Part shown: piece after piece, positions 44,013 to 57,439 of the stretch
How the letters are laid out: each line of letters starts with the position of its first letter
Numbering within the stretch: the stretch's first letter is position 1
NCBI RefSeq assembly: GCF_036898095.1
Contig: NC_090726.1
Span: 41,088,191-41,152,190, forward strand
Direction of reading: 5' to 3'
Length of the DNA stretch: 64,000 bases
Source of the DNA: Palaemon carinicauda
Taxonomy: Eukaryota > Arthropoda > Malacostraca > Decapoda > Palaemonidae
The notes under the pieces: model-generated
Told to the model about the DNA's origin: nothing
Seen by the model: the letters and a program-made list of their open reading frames with translations, nothing else
Databases searched by the model: none
Translations under genes and position numbers: made by a program

Positions 44013-44505
44013 AAGGCCGCTCATGAATGGCAGAGGCAAGGGACAGTGACATTGCCCTATCGAGCAGGACAGGTCCCTAGAGACTGACCATATATACATA
44101 TGATCAGTGCCCAAGACGCCCTCTCCACCCAAGCTAGGACTAAGAAGGGCCAAGCAATGGCTGCTGATGACTCACCAGCAGATAGACCTATAGGCTCCCC
44201 AAACTCCCCATCCGTAGCTCACAAGAATGGTGAGACTGCAGCGACCAAAGGAACTAACGAGTTTGAGCGGGACTCACCAATCAGGATTTCTACCCAAGCT
44301 AGGACAAAGGAGGGCTAGCCAATGACTGCTGATGACTCACCAGCAAATAGACCTATAGGCTCCCCTAAAACCCCCCCCCCCATACTTAGCTCACAAGAAT
44401 GGTGAGGCTGCAGCGACCAAAGGCACTAACGAGTTTGAGCTGGACTCGAACCCCAGGCTGGGGTTCGCCAGTCAGGGACGTTACCGCATCGGCCACCACA
44501 ATATT
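44013..44505 (-). mobile_element. tRNA-derived SINE with internally duplicated segment
   Basis: Minus-strand 5' end TGGCCGATGCGG (A-box-like), then GGTTCGAGTCC, a perfect B-box. The body repeats: CTCACCATTCTTGTGAGCTA, AGCCTATAGGTCTAT and GAGTCATCAGCAG occur twice (44270-44400 and 44140-44260). The end is TTCATGAGCGGCC at 44013. It is the clearest copy of the family, showing that the tRNA-like head is at 44505. Confidence 0.85.
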
Positions 44506-44969
44506 ATACTGTATTTTTTTATTATGGTATTTCATTATTAGCTTTTGATACAATATCTGATGTTTATATCAGTTGCATTTGTTTGTATCTGAATGTTTTT
44601 AAGTTGAGGACGTTCTGCTATTGGCTGAATTGCCTGAAATAATTTTAGTCGTTAATGTTTTGTAAACAACAGAAGTGTCAGGAAGTGTTTAAACGTATTA
44701 TGGATCAATATGAATCTACTGTTGAAATAAGCCTTTTACTTAAATTCATGTTTTTGTAAATCTTTATCATTGCAGTTTGGAGAATTCTTTTTTGTGTAGA
44801 GTTGATCTTGTCTGGTTCAGCTGATGTAAACTTTAATTTGTAGTTATCAGGGTAAAAACCTTCATGGCACTTTGTGTTGTTAATTTTTTTGCGTTAGTTT
44901 AAGATTTATATTAGTTTTTAAAAGTGTTTATAAATGGCAGATCACATTTTACTTATTGGAGAAGAGGTT

Positions 44970-45001
<32 letters not shown>

Positions 45002-45866
45002 ATTGGGTAAATGATATCCTTTGATATGAGTAGATCCTAAATTAGGAAGAATAAGAAAAAGTTTATGGACAATTAGTTTGAGTGTATGTAATTACCTTAA
45101 CAAAAGTACCTGCGATTCATGTACTATTCATACGAAAGTAATGGCTCAACTGTTATAAAAGTAATGTTTTGCCATAGTATATGTAAGACACTTTGTTCTT
45201 GCTGGAACAAGGCACGGGGTTAACGAGTAATGCCTTGATTTTATTTATGGATGCTTTGGGTACCATTTGGTTATCCAAATGAAAAGTATGCTTGTTGGTA
45301 TGTAAGTGTATGTACAAATTACTTTGATTATCTGTAATCTAAACCTCGACATCAACCGATAACTCCCGCAGTTGAAGAACTCTCCGTTTCTATAGAGAAA
45401 CTCCAAATGGGGTCTGCCAGTTATAATCCTCATAGGGTTAATGTTAAGGTTTTTTTATTGCAGCAGTGGTCAAATTGTATTTATTTTGGAAATCTGAATT
45501 GTATAAACTTTAGATTTTTGTGTCGGTCATTATGAACTGCAGTGATTTTCTGTGCAGGAATCGGTGTCCTGTTAGTTTGCTACACATCAAAACAGAGTTT
45601 TCATCTCAAATTTAGGCAGGAGGACAAGTAGATTAATTACTTGCTAAGTAATTTAAATATAGGTTCAGTAACCTTATTTTTAGATTTATCCCTGAACAAA
45701 ACTTTTTCTTAAAGTAAGATTTAATATTCTGTTCCTTTAAAGTAGAATTTAATATTCTGTAACCTTAAATTCAAATTTAATATGCAGTTTTTAAAGTAAA
45801 CTTTGAAACGCACATGCATATCCGCGTGGAAATAAACAATTGGCAGATTTTAATAGGTATTTAAAG
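44506..45866. other. No gene recognised
   Basis: AT-rich sequence with a (GT)n tract at about 44969-45001. No coding motif recognised. Confidence 0.45.
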
Positions 45867-46040
45867 GAATTTTGACGTAGGAAAAATCTATTTTTGGGTG
45901 AGATAGCCATGTCGTCCTGATGGAAGTTCCCTCCGGCTGCTTCCTACTGTATGATATTTCTGCGATTGGTATTATAAGAGAATTACCGTCAGGTATCACA
46001 GGGTTCTAACCCCCGGAACGACTATCCGAAGATGTCGTGT
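45867..46040. repeat. Second solo DIRS E1-like terminal repeat
   Basis: Starts GGAATTTTGACGTAGGAAAA then ATCTATTTTTGGGTGAG, and later has TGTCGTGTATAAATC, matching the order of 41683-41960. More diverged than that copy. Confidence 0.6.
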
Positions 46041-47334
46041 ATAAATCAGGGACGTATCCTAAGATAACCTGTTGTACAGTATTTAGGTAGCTCGTTTGAA
46101 TTATATTCACTATAGTATGGCTTGATAGACGTTATGTTACCATATGAATAGATATCAGGTTTACTCAAGTGTAGGTTTGTTCTGAGGTAAAACTATTTGA
46201 TTTGACCACTGCTGCAATAATGTACATTTTTTTATCTTTATATATTGTACATCTAAACTTATTATGTACAGTAATTTGATCATTGTAAAAGAGAACTTAT
46301 TTTTATATGTCTAGATTAATTTCTCTTGACATAAATCCGAACATCCTTTAGCTGCTTGATATTTGTAGCTATAGATAGGAATTGTTCATCTTTTATTAAT
46401 GATTTAGCTGGAAAAAAACTTATCTCGTTTATATAGAATATCGTAGATAAGTTGTTACGAAAATGAAAACTGTCGATGTTAGTTTTTTCATTTTGAAAGT
46501 TTTACTATATCTAGATCATTTAGTAATGTTTCTAGGCTTTGTAGCATATCTAGATCATTTAGTAATGTTTCCAGGTTTCATAGCTATTTGTAGACATAGA
46601 TGAGAATTGTCAGTCTTGGGAGAACTCACCTCACTTGTATAGAATATTACAGAAAGCTTCTTAGGGAAAAGAAAACTGTTGAAGTTAGTTTTCCCTTCTT
46701 AAATAACAAGTTAATGTTAGCGAAGTTGAACAGCCAGGTAGGAACAGAGTAAAATTAAAAGGAAAGAAAATGATGTAGTTTGTGGTTAAATTTTCTCTGC
46801 AGAATAAATTTAATGTCAGATATAGTTGAATAACTTTTAAAGAGTAGTAATATATGAACATTTACTGTATATGCTATTTGACAGTATATGGAATATTATA
46901 GGTGTAGGAATTCATTAAGAATCTTACAACAAAATATCTGTTGTGTGAGGTGAGGTGAGACCGAGGTTGTAGAGGAAGTACTAAGTATTTAGGCGTAGAA
47001 TTCATGCAATCTTCAATTGGTCATTCTTACGATACTTCGGAAATATAAAACGAATTATTAGCATGACGTTATAGCAACTGAATTCTTAAGTTTAAAGAAT
47101 TATATCCTTTTCTAATTAGTTTATGAACTTACTAGGAAATATTCATTTTATTACTATTTGTATATTTTCATATAGGATACTTAGAAAATTGCTAATTGCG
47201 ATCTAAGATTTATGTCTAAGAGAAATTATATTATATCACTGATGTTATGTGAAAGTGCTGTTGTATCCAATCTTAAGACAGAGTTCTCTTTCAGACGTAG
47301 TTGTAGTAAACTTGGAAATGTTAAAAAAAAAATA
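46041..47334. other. No gene recognised
   Basis: AT-rich. A short direct duplication TATCTAGATCATTTAGTAAT occurs at about 46507 and 46547. Confidence 0.45.
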
Positions 47335-48640
47335 AAGGCAAGTGCCCGCACCCCTAGGGGCTGGCCTTGGAGGACTGATTGGTTGGCGCCATTGAGCAAC
47401 CCCCTTCTGTCCCGTCACCAGAGGCCTCTTGGGAGTCGGAAGCGATCTCGGGGGAACTCCCGCGACAAGTCTGGAGTCGCGCGTCTCTTCGCTTCGCGAG
47501 GGAATAGTCTGGCGTGTGACGACTGTGTCCGGTTGCCGGGAGCCATTTTCTGCCACTTGAACAACTTCCATTTGGTGACTTAACTGAAATGGGTATGAAA
47601 ACAGCTTGATAAATTAATCTAAAGATGTTTACAGCCTAAGACTATATTGTTGAGATCTTATTATTGGTAGGGGTTATTTTACGTAGCATAATCTTAATTT
47701 GCAGATGTTTTTGAAATAGCACGCAATTAGATAACGCTGAATCTTGAGATGAATTCTGAATCTATTGTAACTTGGTGAATAGTGTAAATATTTCCAGTTT
47801 TGCTTTGGTAACTTGGAGCAAAATTACCTCGTACTGTATAAGACTCCCGAGGAAGTGAAAACGGAAATTGAGATGTTTAAAAGCGCTTTCAGTTATGTAA
47901 GACATCTTTGAATCTCCAATTCATAATTTTTTCAAACTTTTACAGTAAGAATTTCCACCTTGCTAATATTATATCTGACATAAGATTACGAGGAAAGTGT
48001 TGTCAATATGACAAAGTTTTTGGTAATTTCCGTAGAGGTTAAAGTTTCTTTTAATCAAATGTTTCTTAAGGTAAATCAATTATGCTCTGTACTTTATATG
48101 CCATATTACAGTTCATATCCATAATGTTTAGCTCATTAATTATGAGAACAGAATCAAAAGAAAACAAAATGATAAATTATAGACCTACTATTCTTTGAGC
48201 GTAAAAAGATTTTCATAAACAGAATATTTTCTACTGTGAGGATGTCATATTCACCAAAATGTATATCTTGAATAGTACCATCTGTATTAAGCAAACATTT
48301 CTTTGTATTGTACAAATGTATCGATTACTTGTAAAACATTTCTCAATTTTTTTATATGTATGTTCTTTTATTTGAGCTGAAAATGAACAGTTTTCGGTGT
48401 GCGTTCAATGTTACGCGCAGATTTGTGGATGCAGTATTGCTATTTGTGGTTCTGTGATATATAATGTGGAATATATTTACATATATATCATTGCATTGGA
48501 AGAAACACTGAAAAGTCATGAGAATGTGAATATTGAGTCATTATCCATAGGGCATTTTTAGTTCTTAAAAGTAACATGTCCCACTAAAAGTTATGGAGGA
48601 ACTTTGTGTACTTCTTTATTATATTTAGGGTACTAAATCT
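47335..48640 (+). repeat. Inverted long repeat, copy 1 (promoter-like GC-rich head)
   Basis: A GC-rich head (47335-47580) with GATTGGTTGGCGCC and a GCCATTTT element stands out from AT-rich flanks. The head and about 1 kb beyond it align in order, reversed, with 55950-57250. Shared blocks include GGGGGAACTCCCGCGACAAG, GCGAGGGA-TAGTCTGG, GCCATTTT, ACTTTCTTT/ATTGGTAGG and AACACTGAAAAGTCA. A GGGTATG or GGGTGTA donor-like site follows the head in both copies. No ORF with a known domain. Confidence 0.7.
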
Positions 48641-51034
48641 TTCAGGAAAAGGAAACAGGATTACTATAACAACTAATTTAGAGGGAGAGAGTTCATGAGA
48701 TTCCATTTCTCAAGTTCAGAGTTTGATATAAACCAACGTTGTCTTGTTTCATAAAATGGCGGAGAAATCAGTTCTTTTGTGGATTACTTAATGAGAACTT
48801 GATATGCCATCAATGGTATTGTCCACAATATATTTGTAAATAGGAATATTCTTGGCATTTAATGATGTTTCCTATATTTAGGGGCCTTTTTATGTGGATA
48901 TATGAATCCCATGGAAGCCTTGTTTAGGCAAGTGATACGGTCTCCAGTTCGTGTTTGCTGTTGAATGCTATAGGTAATATGAAGTGTTTCTGTTGTCTTC
49001 GCCTCTTTGATGGTCTCCTAATGTCTCGTTGTTCTTGGCGATACATTTTAGATGCTTCATGAAATTTAAATTCAACTCTGATGTTTAGGCCAAGGAATAG
49101 CATAAAATATTGAAGGAGAAGGGGTCTTTAATTCACAGAATTTTTTCTTCACCCATTCCTTTTGTTATGCTGTTTTATGCAAACAGCATACTGGTATTAG
49201 CAGTTTTTTCCTTGTGGCTGATTCTTGTTGCTTGGTTCTGTCTAGAGATTCTATAGGATAAAGAGTTGAGTAGTCATAAGTCAATCTTGATTGCAAGGTT
49301 AAAATCATTACCTTTCAAAGACTGGTCTGTAAGTAAACTGTATTTGACTATGAAATCTACTTTTGATTACATGTCAAAGAATCGTTCTGACGGCTCATAA
49401 GAATTCCATCGAGGATTTTTTGTTATGATACAACAACTAATCTTAGTTTCAATCGCATTGAGATTATAGGCTTGATAAGGACTTTTGAAGTTAATTCTAA
49501 TTTTCACAGATTCTCGTATCATCGTTGCGTAGTCTTGGTGATCTGTGATTTTATTTTCTCTCTACAACATTTAGAATTCTTCCAGAATGCAAAAATCACT
49601 GGCTCACTAGCACTTCCACTTACTGCATAGTCTCTATTACATTTACAGTGCCTCCCGTCGGCTAAGATTAATGGCCGCACCCCAGTTGCACCAAATGCAC
49701 AGCGTCTGAAGCGATATCAATGTATGTTTGTCGGTTTGAAACATTATCTAGAAAGAAGTATGGGGACGAAGGCATAGATGAGAATAAGGAGATAATGAAG
49801 AAGTATTTATTGTATAAACTTATACCGGTATGTTTTGGTAGATAAAATCCCTGCTAAAGATTTTTCTTTTAGAGCAATAGTTAACATGACATCTTGAGTT
49901 AATCAAAAACTCAGTACTGAAATGAAAATCTTTTTTAAAAATGAGGGATTTTACTCATAAAGCTTGCATTAGTATTAGCTATATAAACCTACCATAGCAT
50001 TTATGAGGCAAAGTTTAACGGTGGAAAAGAATCCTGTCGGTTTTACAGATTCTTTTATAATGACCAACAATAAAACTATAAAAAATATGAGATATTTATC
50101 CATATTAATGGTCACTGTTATATCAGTTTTCTGAGCCAGTAATTTCTTGAGGCAATTTGGCCTTAACCTAACGACAAAGAATACAAAAGTAGACTCAGCA
50201 CTCTGGTTGAATACAAAGATAAATTGAGCGGATAAATTATTTTTCTGGCTTTTCAAGTATTGTTTTCTTTATCTCAAGAAGTCTTTTTTGCGTTGTGTAG
50301 CCCTGTGAGGTTCGTAGTAAGACTCAGAAAGTCATGACACATATTGGACGAATTGTCTTGAGGAAGTTGCTGGAATGATGTACTCCTGTGAGTATCATTT
50401 GTCTCATTCCCCCGAGGTCCTTTTTATGTTCTCCTCGAACATTATAACCTCTTTTGTTTATAAGTAAACAGTAATTAGCTTTTGATTGGCTTCCATTTTC
50501 CTTTTTTGAAGCTTTTAGAAAACTTGTCACTTCACTTAATCCTGTTCTCCCAATGGAGACTTATTCCTAAACCCAGTTCTTGCTTGCATTTCCATATTCT
50601 GGATCTAATTCTCTTTTGGTCAGAAGAATTGTGTGATACAAGTATTCTAGTGTCTTTTCTTAATGTTCTCACATAAAAGGAATTATTCCTTTACTATATC
50701 TAAGCTTCTGAATCCATATTGGATTTCTTACTCTGTGGTTCAAAGGATTTAGCAGACCTAAATTCATTAAAATGTGCCCTAATGTTCGACCTTGTCTTAT
50801 TTAAAGATAGTATTATATGTTGAAATTTACAGTATTTTGTCTTTGCATTTGTCAATCTGCTATGGATTTTAGTCTCTTGTATAAAGATTTTTCCATTTGC
50901 TTGAATTTATAAGGACATATCCCTTCATTTGTGGCAATTGAGAGACTTTCCCTTTTGTTTACCATGGAAGTCTTTAAAATTAGGTTGGTTGCTGATGTGT
51001 TATAAGAGCTTTATTATGCTCTCCTTTCACCTCG
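48641..51034. other. No gene recognised
   Basis: AT-rich, part of the spacer between the two inverted copies. Only short uncharacterised frames. Confidence 0.45.
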
Positions 51035-51345
51035 GTTATGGTACCCTAATGGAAGCTGGGTTAGGGTTTGAGACCCACTCAAGCTTTTTAGCTTCTTGTA
51101 GTATCTACAACGTCGCTATACTTGTAAACTAAGGATGGGCGCTTTGGAGAAGCTTATAGGTCCACCTGCTGAGTCATCACCAGCCATTGCCTTGCCCACC
51201 TGGGTCCTAGCTTGATGGAGAGGGGCCTTGGGTGGTGATCATATGTATATATGGTCAGTCTGTAGGTCATTCTTACTAGCTAGGGCATTGTCACTGTCCC
51301 TTGCCTCTGCCATTCATGACTGACCTTTAAACCAGCCATTTTTCA
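51035..51345 (+). mobile_element. tRNA-derived SINE copy
   Basis: GGGTTTGAGACC stands at the B-box position, then TATAGGTCCACCTGCTGAGT, TGATCATATGTATATATGGT and CCTTGCCTCTGCCATTCATG in family order. The A-box end is decayed. Confidence 0.75.
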
Positions 51346-51835
51346 AGTGCTGGTTCAAAAATTGTCTTATCACGGACTCTGTAATATTGTACTTCTATCT
51401 CACTGTCTTTTCTGGATGTCATACTTGAGGTAGTGCTGTTTTGAGCAGCTTGTCTAAATACTGTCCCATTGATATATTAGTATGATATAATCTAGGCTTT
51501 GTATTCTTTCACACTTGGAAATTATTTAAAGAGCCAGTCGATTTTATCAGATATCATCGTTGCCTCTGTTATGAGGAATTTCGTTTCTCTCTGGTCTTTT
51601 GCAAATCTTGATTTGTGTGTTTTTATCCTGTAGAGAAGAAAGATATTGTTGTATTCATTCTCTATATGATAGCTTAAAGCGGGATGTTTATCTTACAGTT
51701 TATAGGAAATAACTATTGGTCACTTTTCAAATTTCAACCATTTGTTCTCACCAGGTTGATTTTTTCGGTCTTAACAGAATACAATTCGGGATCATTAAGA
51801 TTTTTAATCTTCGTTTGATCTGTGATATACTAAAA

Positions 51836-51896
<61 letters not shown>

Positions 51897-53299
51897 GTTG
51901 CAATTCAACATGTGTACTCTACAATGTTTCCTCTCTACTGTAGAGGAAACATTTATTATATGGGCTTAGAATTTTTCTTAACAGTTTGAATTTTCTTTCA
52001 CTGTACCTGTAACAGTAGCTTTTTATTTATGCTTACTGGCACAGACGATGTCTTTCCTTGATTCTTTTAAGTTCTATACAATATCTTTTCTGAATTTATC
52101 CAGGTTTCCATGAACTTCCAAAGTCTTGTATTTCTCCTTGTTCTGACCCTCATGGATTAAGCTGTACTTAACTTTGTTTATTGCGGATATCAGGACATTT
52201 GTATTTCTCTTTGTTCTGACTCACAAGGAGTAAGCTGTACCTTACTTTGCATACTGTGGATATCAGCTGTTTCCTCTTTCAATTGCTAGGGTCACAGCAA
52301 ACCTGTAAAGCTCTCTTGCATTTCATCGTCTCTGTAATCATGTTTAGAAACCAGGTTACTTAAATATTTGATCTTTGCCTAACTGAGAAAGTCAGATTTG
52401 GTTTGCAATTGCTTATGAATACCGCTTTCCATTTGGAACTGAGACCTTTCTTAAAAGTTCTTCATTCTCCATATAATTTACATATACTGTAGATTAGATT
52501 CTAGTTTGGATTAGTATTCGTGTCTGAATTATGGATTCTATATTAACTGGTCTATCTTAATATGTATGAAATCTTTCGTTTTGAAGATTAGCAAAAGTGG
52601 TAGTAGTACAATCTTATAAGCCCTGTCCTGGTTATTACCCAGGTACCAGAAAGGAGATATATGGATTGGGCAAAGCAGGTTTTTTTTTGTTTGTTACTCC
52701 ATCCCAGTTCTGGTTCAGTATTCTGGTGGATAGAAGGTGTTTTCTTTGAGGCAAAGGAGTATAATAATGGGGACTCCTGCTTCACTGGGAATTGGACACT
52801 TAAGGAAGTAATTCATGAAGTTTAATCATACTACTATATGCTGGTTCTATGCTCTTTATTTCCCAGTTGCAAGGATAGAAAGTCTTTACCTATCACAGGG
52901 TTCTTTGTGATAGAATATGGTTGAAGGTTTTAGACTTGTACCACATTACAGATGTATAATGGTGTTGACATCAATAGTAAATTTGGTTTCTTGTGAATAT
53001 TGGAATATTGACATTGAGTTCTGTACCATATTTGTAATAGGTTTAACTTTCATGGTGCATTAGTGTATCTTAGAATCCAGTTTAAGGTCACCTTCTGTTT
53101 TGGTATTAGTTTGCTATTTCATGTGTTCACTCCAAGGGAAATATTGTAAATTTCTCTTGGTATAAATGCTGTAATAGCTTGAATTCTTCCTTTGAAATGA
53201 ATGTTGAACAGGAGTTACTGTCTCTTAATGGAAGATTTCTGAAATCCAACTATTTCTCCTAGAATCACTTGTGCTGTGGCCATATTGTTTTGACAGAAT
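51346..53299. other. No gene recognised; one microsatellite and a short tandem duplication
   Basis: Contains (TC)n at 51839-51894. About 70 bases are tandemly duplicated at 52128-52200 and 52201-52272, sharing TTGTTCTGAC, TAAGCTGTAC and GGATATCAG. Confidence 0.6.
51839..51894. repeat. (TC)n microsatellite
   Basis: 56 uninterrupted bases of TC. Confidence 0.97.
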
Positions 53300-55620
53300 A
53301 TCTGCCTTTTGTAAAAATGTTGGCAGCTTGTTGTATCAATGGTTTGACCAACTGATCCATTTGTGTAAAGCAATAGGTAGTTGGAGCTTTTGTTCAGCTG
53401 ATAGCCTCTTGTACAGTTCTTCATAGCTGCAGGAGCAAATGCTAGTAAGAGTGGTTCCTCTTCAATTTGTATCATTGTTGAGATATAGAAGTGGGAGTAT
53501 TGTATGTTTTAAGCCCTCACCTCCTGTTCTTCCTTTTAAACATCCCTGCCTGTTATTATGCTTGTCTGGGATTCAAGACCCTCTCAAACTCGATAGTTTC
53601 TCGTGTCTGCAACCTCACGATCTTTGTAAGTTAAGGCTAAGGGGATCTTGGGAACTTGTAGGTCTACCTGCTGAGTCATCAGCAGCCATTTCCTGGCCAT
53701 CCCTTGTCCTAGCTTGGGTAGAGAGGGGGCTTGGTTGCTGATCATATGTATATATGGTCAGTCTCTAGGCTGTTGTTACTGTCCATAGCCTCTGTTATTA
53801 ATGAGCAACCTTTAAGTAGACTGACACAGTCTTTGACCTTCATATTAAATGATGAATTACTGTCCATCCTAATACAGTATGTCGCTCACCCTTTCTATTT
53901 TCACTGCCTGTGCCGCTAGCTAGGTCATTTAGGCTAATGTCTGTTTGCAGCTGGGGCTACTCTAGTCAACATGATATCTTCATGATTTTGCTTGAGTCCT
54001 TGAAGGCTACTCTTGTGCTAGGTTGACAGGCTACAAGTGGGTCTCTATTCAAATGCAGCCATCAGTTTATTGTAATTGGATAGTCTGTGGTACACAGTAT
54101 CTTTTGTTAAGAGATTGTTTGGCAATGAAGACCATTTGATATTGTCTTTAAAGATTTTTTCAATCTCTTCATTTATGCTAAACCAGAGTTCATAGTTATT
54201 CCATAGTAGATATTGTTTCTACTCCAAAATTGGGAGGTACCTTAGTAGACTTTGTACTCTAAATGTAGAGGTTCCATAATTTTGAAGTTCTTTTGTGCAT
54301 TGACATGTTTGAGTACTGTTGTCGTGATAAGGTACAGATTTTATATTTTCCATCAGTCATGGTCAGGGTCCTGTTTTTAAAATTTGGACTTATATGCAGT
54401 CAAGCAAATTTTCTTTTCTGCAAGCATTAAAAGTTGAAAGGGGCTATACATTCTTTGAAGTTGGTTGAATAAGAATGGGCTGACAATTTCTTGTGGTACA
54501 CTTAAGCAGTTGAATGAGAATTTATTGTTAGATTTTAAGTGTGATTACTAGGTTGTGTGTTTGCACTTATGTTTCTGAATGCATTCCAGACCTAGAATAA
54601 TCATCAGTTACTTGTTCTTGAGTGCTTTTTTGACAGATTCTGCTTACACTATGAATTATGATGGCATACTATGTAGTCTGCTCCATCAGTGACAAGATCG
54701 ACTGATCCGTTTGTGTAGTAGGTGGCAGGAGCTTGTTTGATTGTAAGCCTCTCATGTATTTCTTAATATCTGCAGGATAAAAGAATAATTCTTGTTCTTA
54801 AGTATTGTGTTGTAGTTGACTGCCCTGGGACTTATTCCCCTCCTGTTTGCATTATTGGTGAGATATGTTTGCAAGGGTGGTACCTTGGATATTTGGTGGC
54901 ACCTTGGATATTTTTCTGTCCCTCAATCTATCTCTAGTGAGATCTGCATCTAATACCCCAAGTAGAGTCACAGCCCTTGATCTTATCAAGTAATGAACTC
55001 CCGTCCATCTTTGATAGTCGGTTCATGGTCACTATATCTCTGATGCCGGTTATGTTAATTAGGGCTCGTAGGCTGGTGTGTCTGCTGCAAGGGAAGCTTA
55101 GAGACTTGCTCGCTCTAGATAGTTACCTCTTCTCTTCATATGCTGCATGTGCAAGGGTTTAGCTTCCTCAAACTGGATCTGTGTATTTAAATAATGATCT
55201 TATATATTGTACATGGAAAGTCTGATGTACTGGTTATCTCATTCTTATACTTGTTCTGTTGAAACTCCATAATTTTGATGATTGATGGATAGATATTTGA
55301 TCACCAATACCTTGGTTACTTTAGTGTTTTGTACATTTCTGTCATAGTCATGATCCTTGAGTTTCAATTTGTGTTTTTTAAATGCCAATGCAATCTGCTT
55401 CTCACCATCTGCGAGTATGACGGAAGTAGAAAGGAGTTAGATTTTCTTAGATACTAAGAATAGACGGAAGATGTCCCATTGCGCTTTGGAGGTTGAGTCA
55501 TACTTTTTGTCCGCTTCTTAGCATAGTTGTCAGTCTAAGCTCTTGGGACTTATGTTACTCAATGCATTAGGTACTCCATCTGTTGCTTTTCCTTGAGTAC
55601 TGGTAATTATTTGTATTGAC
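53300..55620. repeat. Old tandem duplication, two diverged units
   Basis: Unit 1 (about 53330-54620) and unit 2 (about 54690-55620) share in order: GATCC-TTTGTGTA, AGCTTGTT/AGCTTTTG, CTCCTGTT, AATGA-TGAACTCCCGTCCATC or its variant, CCATAATTTTGA and AATGCATT. Unit 1 contains a SINE that unit 2 lacks, so the SINE came after duplication. No ORF is shared. Limits are approximate. Confidence 0.5.
53560..53817 (+). mobile_element. tRNA-derived SINE copy
   Basis: GGGATTCAAGACC lies at the B-box position. Then TAGGTCTACCTGCTGAGTCA, TCCTAGCTTGGGTAGAGAGG and TGATCATATGTATATATGGT follow. It is inside unit 1 of the tandem duplication. Confidence 0.78.
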
Positions 55621-55949
55621 CATAAATTTTTTACGGATGAAGAGTACAAAAAGATGGATGTATTTATGTACTCAGCAGGTTGATTTTATCTCCATTGAAT
55701 TCACTTGTGTTGAAAAGGGAATATTTCTTGTTTAAGATTAACTCCTCCTTGGTATGTAAGGTAGTCTTTGTACCAGTTACAAGTGTTTCAGTTTATTTTG
55801 GTGGTAAGCTTTTTATGATGTTACATCATTGTAGGGAAAGGCTACAACCCTCTGATTAGGTACCTTATTAGCTAGAACATAATAATAGTACCAATACAAG
55901 AGGTATTGAATCATATAGTTTGGGACACGTCTTTAGTTCTAGTTTTTAT

Positions 55950-57250
55950 GAAGATATTATCCTGGTATAAGAAATTGTACTTAAAGTGACTCCATACTTT
56001 AGTGGACTTGGGACTTTTATCCATACTAGAAATGTCTGAACGATAACGATGTTCGATTCGTATTCAGGTGACTTTTCAGTGTTGATAATGATGCAATGAT
56101 ATATTATAGATGTATTTCAGGTTGTATAGCACAAAGACCACACACAGCAGTACTGTGTTCCATAAATCATGCGTTTAATTGAGCAAACACTGTGTTCGTT
56201 TTCAGAGCAAATAAAAGACATATATTGGAAAGTTGGGAAATATTTGATGGTAATCAGATAACTTTTTGTGTTGATACGAAGAAACGTTTGCTTGACGCCG
56301 ATGGTAATATTCGAGATATTGTCATACTTTGGTGAATTTGGAAATCTTTAAAATTGAACTTATTCTACTTGTGAAAGTATGATTACTTTAAAAGAATTGT
56401 AGAATAACTATGGTTATATTACATGTTTTCTTTAAGATTATGGTATCATAATAAAGCTAAGCATTCGAATATGTACTATATTATGGTCTTTTAAAGATAC
56501 ATAGCTAAACTGGTTTACCTTAATAAACATCAGATTGAAAGAAAAGTCTTTAATTTCTAGGGTGTTTACCAAATTATCTGTCTTAATGCAACACTATGTT
56601 AAATCTTTGTTAGTTATAATGTTAGTAATGGATGCATTTTGACTGGCAAAAGCTTAAAGGGATTTTGAATGGAGTAAAAGACATCTTTTATCACTGAATG
56701 ATTTTTTAAATATCTCAATTTCAGTTACTTCATCTGGAGTCATAATTACAGTATACAGCACAAGATAGCTTTGCTTCAAGTTAGCAAAGTGTTATTGTAA
56801 AGTTTGTCTGTTCACTAAGTTATAACAGATTAAGAATTCTTCTCAAGTCAGTGTTTCATTTGATTGTGTGACATTTCAAAAAACCTCTAAAATTTTGTTA
56901 TGCTTTCTAATGTAACTCCTACCAATATGACAAACTCTCAACACCAGTCTTGGGGTATTAACATCCTTAGAGTTTTTGAGCTTATCTTTACACCCAGTTC
57001 AATAGCTACCAAATGGAGGCTGTCCAAATGACACAAAATGGCTTCCCGCAATCGGATGCAGTTGTCGCATACCAGACTACTCCCTCGCAAAGCGTAGGGA
57101 CTCACGACTCCAGACTTGTCGCGGGAGTTCCCCCGGGATCGTTTCTTACTCTCATTTGGTCTCTGGTGGTAGGACAGGGCAAAAAGCTCATTGGTTAGCT
57201 GCCAACTCAGTCCTTCAAGGTCAGCCCCTATTTTTGGGGGGGACACTAAT
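55950..57250 (-). repeat. Inverted long repeat, copy 2
   Basis: Reverse-orientation partner of 47335-48640, with the GC-rich head at 57010-57240. Identity is high in the head core and lower elsewhere, but order is kept over more than 1.2 kb. The heads point toward each other across a spacer of about 7.3 kb. Confidence 0.7.
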
Positions 57251-57439
57251 ATACAAAATTGTAAAAAAAAAAATAAAAAAATGTTGGTAAATAAAATAAT
57301 TTGTTTATATCTTTGTTTAATTTTATTCTTGATTTTGTTATACATTTTTGTAGTAGTTTTTTCAGTTTACAAGAGTCATACATAAAATATATACCTTTTT
57401 CTACATCATATTCAAAACCTCTTATGTGAAGTAATGACA

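Noticed and set aside
47212..47583. 123-codon frame over the GC-rich head
   Set aside because: Not conserved in reading frame in the inverted copy, and no domain.
55850..55890. Another LINE (TAA)n tail
   Set aside because: Only GGTTGTAGCC and a weak AT-rich end match, too short to support.
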